From the NCBI GenBank assembly GCA_019419585.1, contig DXZQ01000015.1:1-64000 (forward strand): DNA of 64,000 nt. The letters are read 5' to 3'. Numbering within the stretch: the stretch's first letter is position 1; every line of letters begins with the position of its first letter. Below are positions 61,549 to 64,000 of the stretch, piece by piece. Source of the stretch: Collinsella sp. GTDB lineage: Bacteria > Actinomycetota > Coriobacteriia > Coriobacteriales > Coriobacteriaceae. A program made the translations under genes and the position numbers. The notes under the pieces were generated by a model. It was given only the letters and a program-made list of their open reading frames with translations, made no database searches and was not told the origin of the DNA.

Positions 61549-62997
61549 TTAGGCCTTGGCGGCGGCAGCGTCCTCATCGAGCTGCTCTTTGGTGAAACCA
61601 AAGAGATAAGCGATGGCGGCGGCGGAAACAAACGCGGCACCCGATGCAATGCACCCCCATACGAGATTGGCAGTTCCGCCGGCAACATATCCGGTGATAC
61701 CCAGAATATTCGTCGCGCCCAAAACATACGTCGTCACATTGGTAAGAGCCGCGATCAGGCCGCCGATAGCGCCGCCGGCAACCATGGCACCCAAGCAGCG
61801 GGTGTACTTAAAGCCGCAGCCATACAGCGCGGGCTCCGTCACGCCGCCGACAATGCCGGAGAGCGAGAAACCAAGCATGGCACCCTTTTCGTCAGTCTCC
61901 TTAAGGCGCAGGAAGGCGCCGAAGGCCATGCCCCACGTAGCGAACTGAGCGATAGCGCCCGCGACCATGACGCAGGAGTCAGAGCCCATGGTGAGCAGCT
62001 GCACAATGCCAAGGGTAAGCAGGACCTGGTGCATACCGGTCATAACCAGGAACTCCCAAAGCGCGGCAATGGCAACGAGGGAGATGACCGTGACGATACC
62101 GCCGGTGTTGCCGAGGCCGAACATAAAGTTACCAACCGCGTTGCCCAAGATAGAGCCAATCGGAGCCAGCGCGCACAGCAAAACGGGAATCATGACGGCC
62201 AGAGTACACACGGGCACAAACACCGTAGAGAGCATGTCGGGAATGATCTTCTTCATGAACTTCTCAACGACCATGAGTACCGGCATGGACAGAACCATGG
62301 GGAGAACGGTGCAGGAATAGTTGTTCAGCTGAGCCGGGAGCACGCCGTAAACCATCGTGGTCGTAGCACCAGAATCCGCAGCGGCGTTGACCAACGTCAT
62401 GAACTCGGGGGCAATGAGCACGCCGCCGAGCATCATGCCGAGCGGCTGGCTGCAGCCGAGCTGCTTTGCGGCAGCCCAACCCAGATAGACAGGGAGGAAA
62501 TAATAGCCGGCGTTGTAAATCCAGTTGTAGAAGAAGTTGTAGATGTCAGAATCTGCAGACCAGATACCGAGCATGCCGTCGCCGCAAAGTACAGCAAGTG
62601 TGCGGAACATGGCGGCGCCCATGATAATGGGGATCGTCATGCACATTGTCTTGGACAGGTAGTTAAGGGCCTTCTTGCCCGCAGTCTTGACCGTCAGTGG
62701 CTCCTTGGTGCCGTCATCGAGGTTCTCGTCAATGGAGCCTTCGCCCTTGACGCCCAGCGCAATGGCGGCGTCATAGACCTTCGGCACGTTCTGGCCAATG
62801 ATGACCTGATACTGGCCGCCAGACCACTGTGCGCCCAACACACCCTTGATCTTCTTAACTTCATTATCATTGGGAATGGACTGATCTTTGAGGTTCAGAC
62901 GCAAGCGGGTCATGCAGTGCGTCGCGTTCGTCACATTGGAGGCGCCGCCGACGGCAGCGAGCACGTCCTCGGCAATCTTCTTGTTATCGACAGTCAT
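61549..62997 (-). CDS. PTS transporter subunit EIIBC, beta-glucoside type
   Basis: A 482-residue PTS permease. The EIIB domain (1-85) has the phospho-Cys 28 in NATHCMTRLRLNLKD. A linker leads to the EIIC membrane domain with VYGVLPAQLN, VMTGMHQVL and SGIVGGVTEPALYG. No EIIA domain follows, so the phosphate must come from another EIIA. It belongs to the beta-glucoside/N-acetyl-sugar group. AAGGG precedes the ATG at 62997. With the deacetylase it suggests import of a chito- or beta-glucoside disaccharide; the leader carries an antiterminator target. Confidence 0.92.
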   Translation of the reverse strand: MTVDNKKIAEDVLAAVGGASNVTNATHCMTRLRLNLKDQSIPNDNEVKKIKGVLGAQWSGGQYQVIIGQNVPKVYDAAIALGVKGEGSIDENLDDGTKEPLTVKTAGKKALNYLSKTMCMTIPIIMGAAMFRTLAVLCGDGMLGIWSADSDIYNFFYNWIYNAGYYFLPVYLGWAAAKQLGCSQPLGMMLGGVLIAPEFMTLVNAAADSGATTTMVYGVLPAQLNNYSCTVLPMVLSMPVLMVVEKFMKKIIPDMLSTVFVPVCTLAVMIPVLLCALAPIGSILGNAVGNFMFGLGNTGGIVTVISLVAIAALWEFLVMTGMHQVLLTLGIVQLLTMGSDSCVMVAGAIAQFATWGMAFGAFLRLKETDEKGAMLGFSLSGIVGGVTEPALYGCGFKYTRCLGAMVAGGAIGGLIAALTNVTTYVLGATNILGITGYVAGGTANLVWGCIASGAAFVSAAAIAYLFGFTKEQLDEDAAAAKA

Positions 62998-63135
62998 GTC
63001 GAATCCCTTCTCTTCCAACTAAAGGCCGTGGGACTTCACGGCACCAAGACGCACGATTCCGCTCGCGCCTGCGCAGCGCGCGATACCAGTTGGCAAGAGA
63101 TTGATTTGCATGTGATTCCCGGGTGGATCGACATG

Positions 63136-63225
63136 AAAAAAGCCCCGCGCACAACCGACAGAGACCCAATTATGGTCTCGGCAGAATCGGTAGTGCCTCT
63201 CGGAGCTGCGCCGTGAGTAACACCC
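63136..63225 (-). promoter_or_regulatory. probable RAT antiterminator site overlapping a terminator
   Basis: On the minus strand 63225-63189 reads GGGTGTTACT, a hairpin (CTC-A-CGG, CGCAGCT, CCG-A-GAG) and AGGCACTACC, which matches the LicT/BglG target pattern GGATTGTTACT...AGGCAAAACC at most positions. Its 3' end overlaps the 5' arm (ACCGA) of an imperfect terminator stem (63191-63154, GAGACC/GGTCTC) that is followed by TTTTTT at 63141-63136. It sits between the regulator gene and the EIIBC gene. Confidence 0.6.
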
Positions 63226-63337
63226 AACACACGGCGAGTATATGCGGCAGATGCGTTCGTTGCGGCTCAGATTACCGACGAACGGTAGCAAACGACCCGC
63301 GAACGGTCGCCATGACGGAAAGGAAATACCAGAGAGC

Positions 63338-64000
63338 CTATTTATCCGAGTGGACAGAAGCCACGCGATTCACATGCATGATCAGATAGACGAGCTCCTC
63401 TTGGGCCAATGGCTCGCCAAAGGTCTCTTGAATCAGATCGTCGACACGGTGAGCGCAACGCGATGCCGCCGGATACTGCTCCACGAGCACGTCGTAAAGA
63501 CCGGAGTTCTCGGTATCGATCGGCTCTTTCTTTGCCACGCGGTCGAGCAGATAGCGCACATGAGTGGCAAAGCGGGCAAAGGCGAACGACGAGCGATCGA
63601 CCGTCACACCCAACTCTTCTTGAATAATCGCGACCGTCATATCGAGCAGTCGCTCCTCGTGCTGCTCGGCAAGCACGCGCCGCTCGCTCGGCTTAACCGA
63701 TGCGTTGACAATCGACATGGCAATGCCCGCGGCCTCGCTTCGGGGCATGCGCACATGAAAGCTCTTCTGGATGCCGCGAACAGCCAGCTCGCCCAAGCGG
63801 TATTCGATGGGATGCAGCTGCTCCAGATCGCGCTCAAGCGGCAACGACACCACCATGTGTTCGCGGGCGCGCTTAATGGCAAACTGAATATGGTCTGCCA
63901 ATGTAATGGGAAGGTTAGGACTCAATTCGTACGAAAGCTGTCCGGTCGCGATATCGGCCAGCTGAGCAGAAAACTCCAGCACCTCGGGGTCGACCTCATC
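63338..64000 (-). CDS. BglG/LicT-family antiterminator, 5' part outside window
   Basis: The C-terminal 220 residues of a PRD-type antiterminator, continuing off the right edge. PRD1 has ADHIQFAIKRA (first conserved His) and PIEYRLGELAVRG; PRD2 has FARFATHVRYLLDR and LVYLIMHVNRV (both His). In PRD1 the second His, usually in a IALHIVNA-like motif, is replaced by Ser (IAMSIVNA). The RNA-binding domain is out of view. It should regulate the PTS gene downstream through the RAT site. Confidence 0.88.
   Translation of the reverse strand, partial: DEVDPEVLEFSAQLADIATGQLSYELSPNLPITLADHIQFAIKRAREHMVVSLPLERDLEQLHPIEYRLGELAVRGIQKSFHVRMPRSEAAGIAMSIVNASVKPSERRVLAEQHEERLLDMTVAIIQEELGVTVDRSSFAFARFATHVRYLLDRVAKKEPIDTENSGLYDVLVEQYPAASRCAHRVDDLIQETFGEPLAQEELVYLIMHVNRVASVHSDK

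Overview
The window looks like a chromosomal segment of a high-GC gut actinobacterium of the class Coriobacteriia, most likely Collinsella or a close relative. This is inferred from GC-rich third codon positions, actinobacterial and clostridial gene mixes (single-chain PurL, Elp3-like enzyme, RecJ fused to a helicase, liv transporter with duplicated binding proteins, electron-bifurcating Etf locus) and many short palindromic intergenic repeats. No rRNA, prophage, intact insertion sequence or CRISPR array was seen. One tRNA gene, Leu(CAA), is present.

Layout. 1-2030: infC-rpmI-rplT on the minus strand behind an attenuator-like leader, then tRNA-Leu with a partial downstream copy of itself. 2067-13372: mostly minus-strand housekeeping genes (transglutaminase-like protein, fructose-bisphosphate aldolase, MBL-fold hydrolase, RelA/SpoT, RecJ-helicase fusion, CutC) plus a plus-strand bile acid:sodium symporter-family protein. 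13590-14874: a PadR-regulated membrane-protein operon with a truncated last gene. 15183-21482: a branched-chain amino acid ABC transporter (livHMGF) with two paralogous binding proteins. 21734-30850: homoserine dehydrogenase, SDR reductase, CPA2 antiporter, PurL and an EamA exporter. 30952-35402: diguanylate cyclase, 2-keto-3-deoxygluconate permease, AzlCD exporter and HD hydrolase. 35399-39023: EtfA/EtfB and a frameshifted FAD-linked lactate-type dehydrogenase. 39370-42575: a secreted and surface protein operon with one sortase-type substrate. 43498-49116: a three-gene TerB_N/TerB_C, BREX-type ATPase and Lhr-like helicase operon, the best candidate for a poorly described (probably defence) system. 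49143-58729: tRNA-modification and methyltransferase genes, an XRE/DUF4097 pair and a Ski2-like helicase. 58810-64000: a DUF2130 protein, then a beta-glucoside-type PTS locus with ChbG/YdjC deacetylase, a probable antiterminator target and the 3' part of a LicT/BglG antiterminator gene cut by the window edge.

Starts were chosen from Shine-Dalgarno spacing and family alignment from memory. No database search was run, so family names rest on recognised motifs. Long ORFs antisense to real genes (for example opposite livM/livH, purL, the 46.7-49.1 kb helicase and the Elp3-like gene) were treated as GC-rich shadows.
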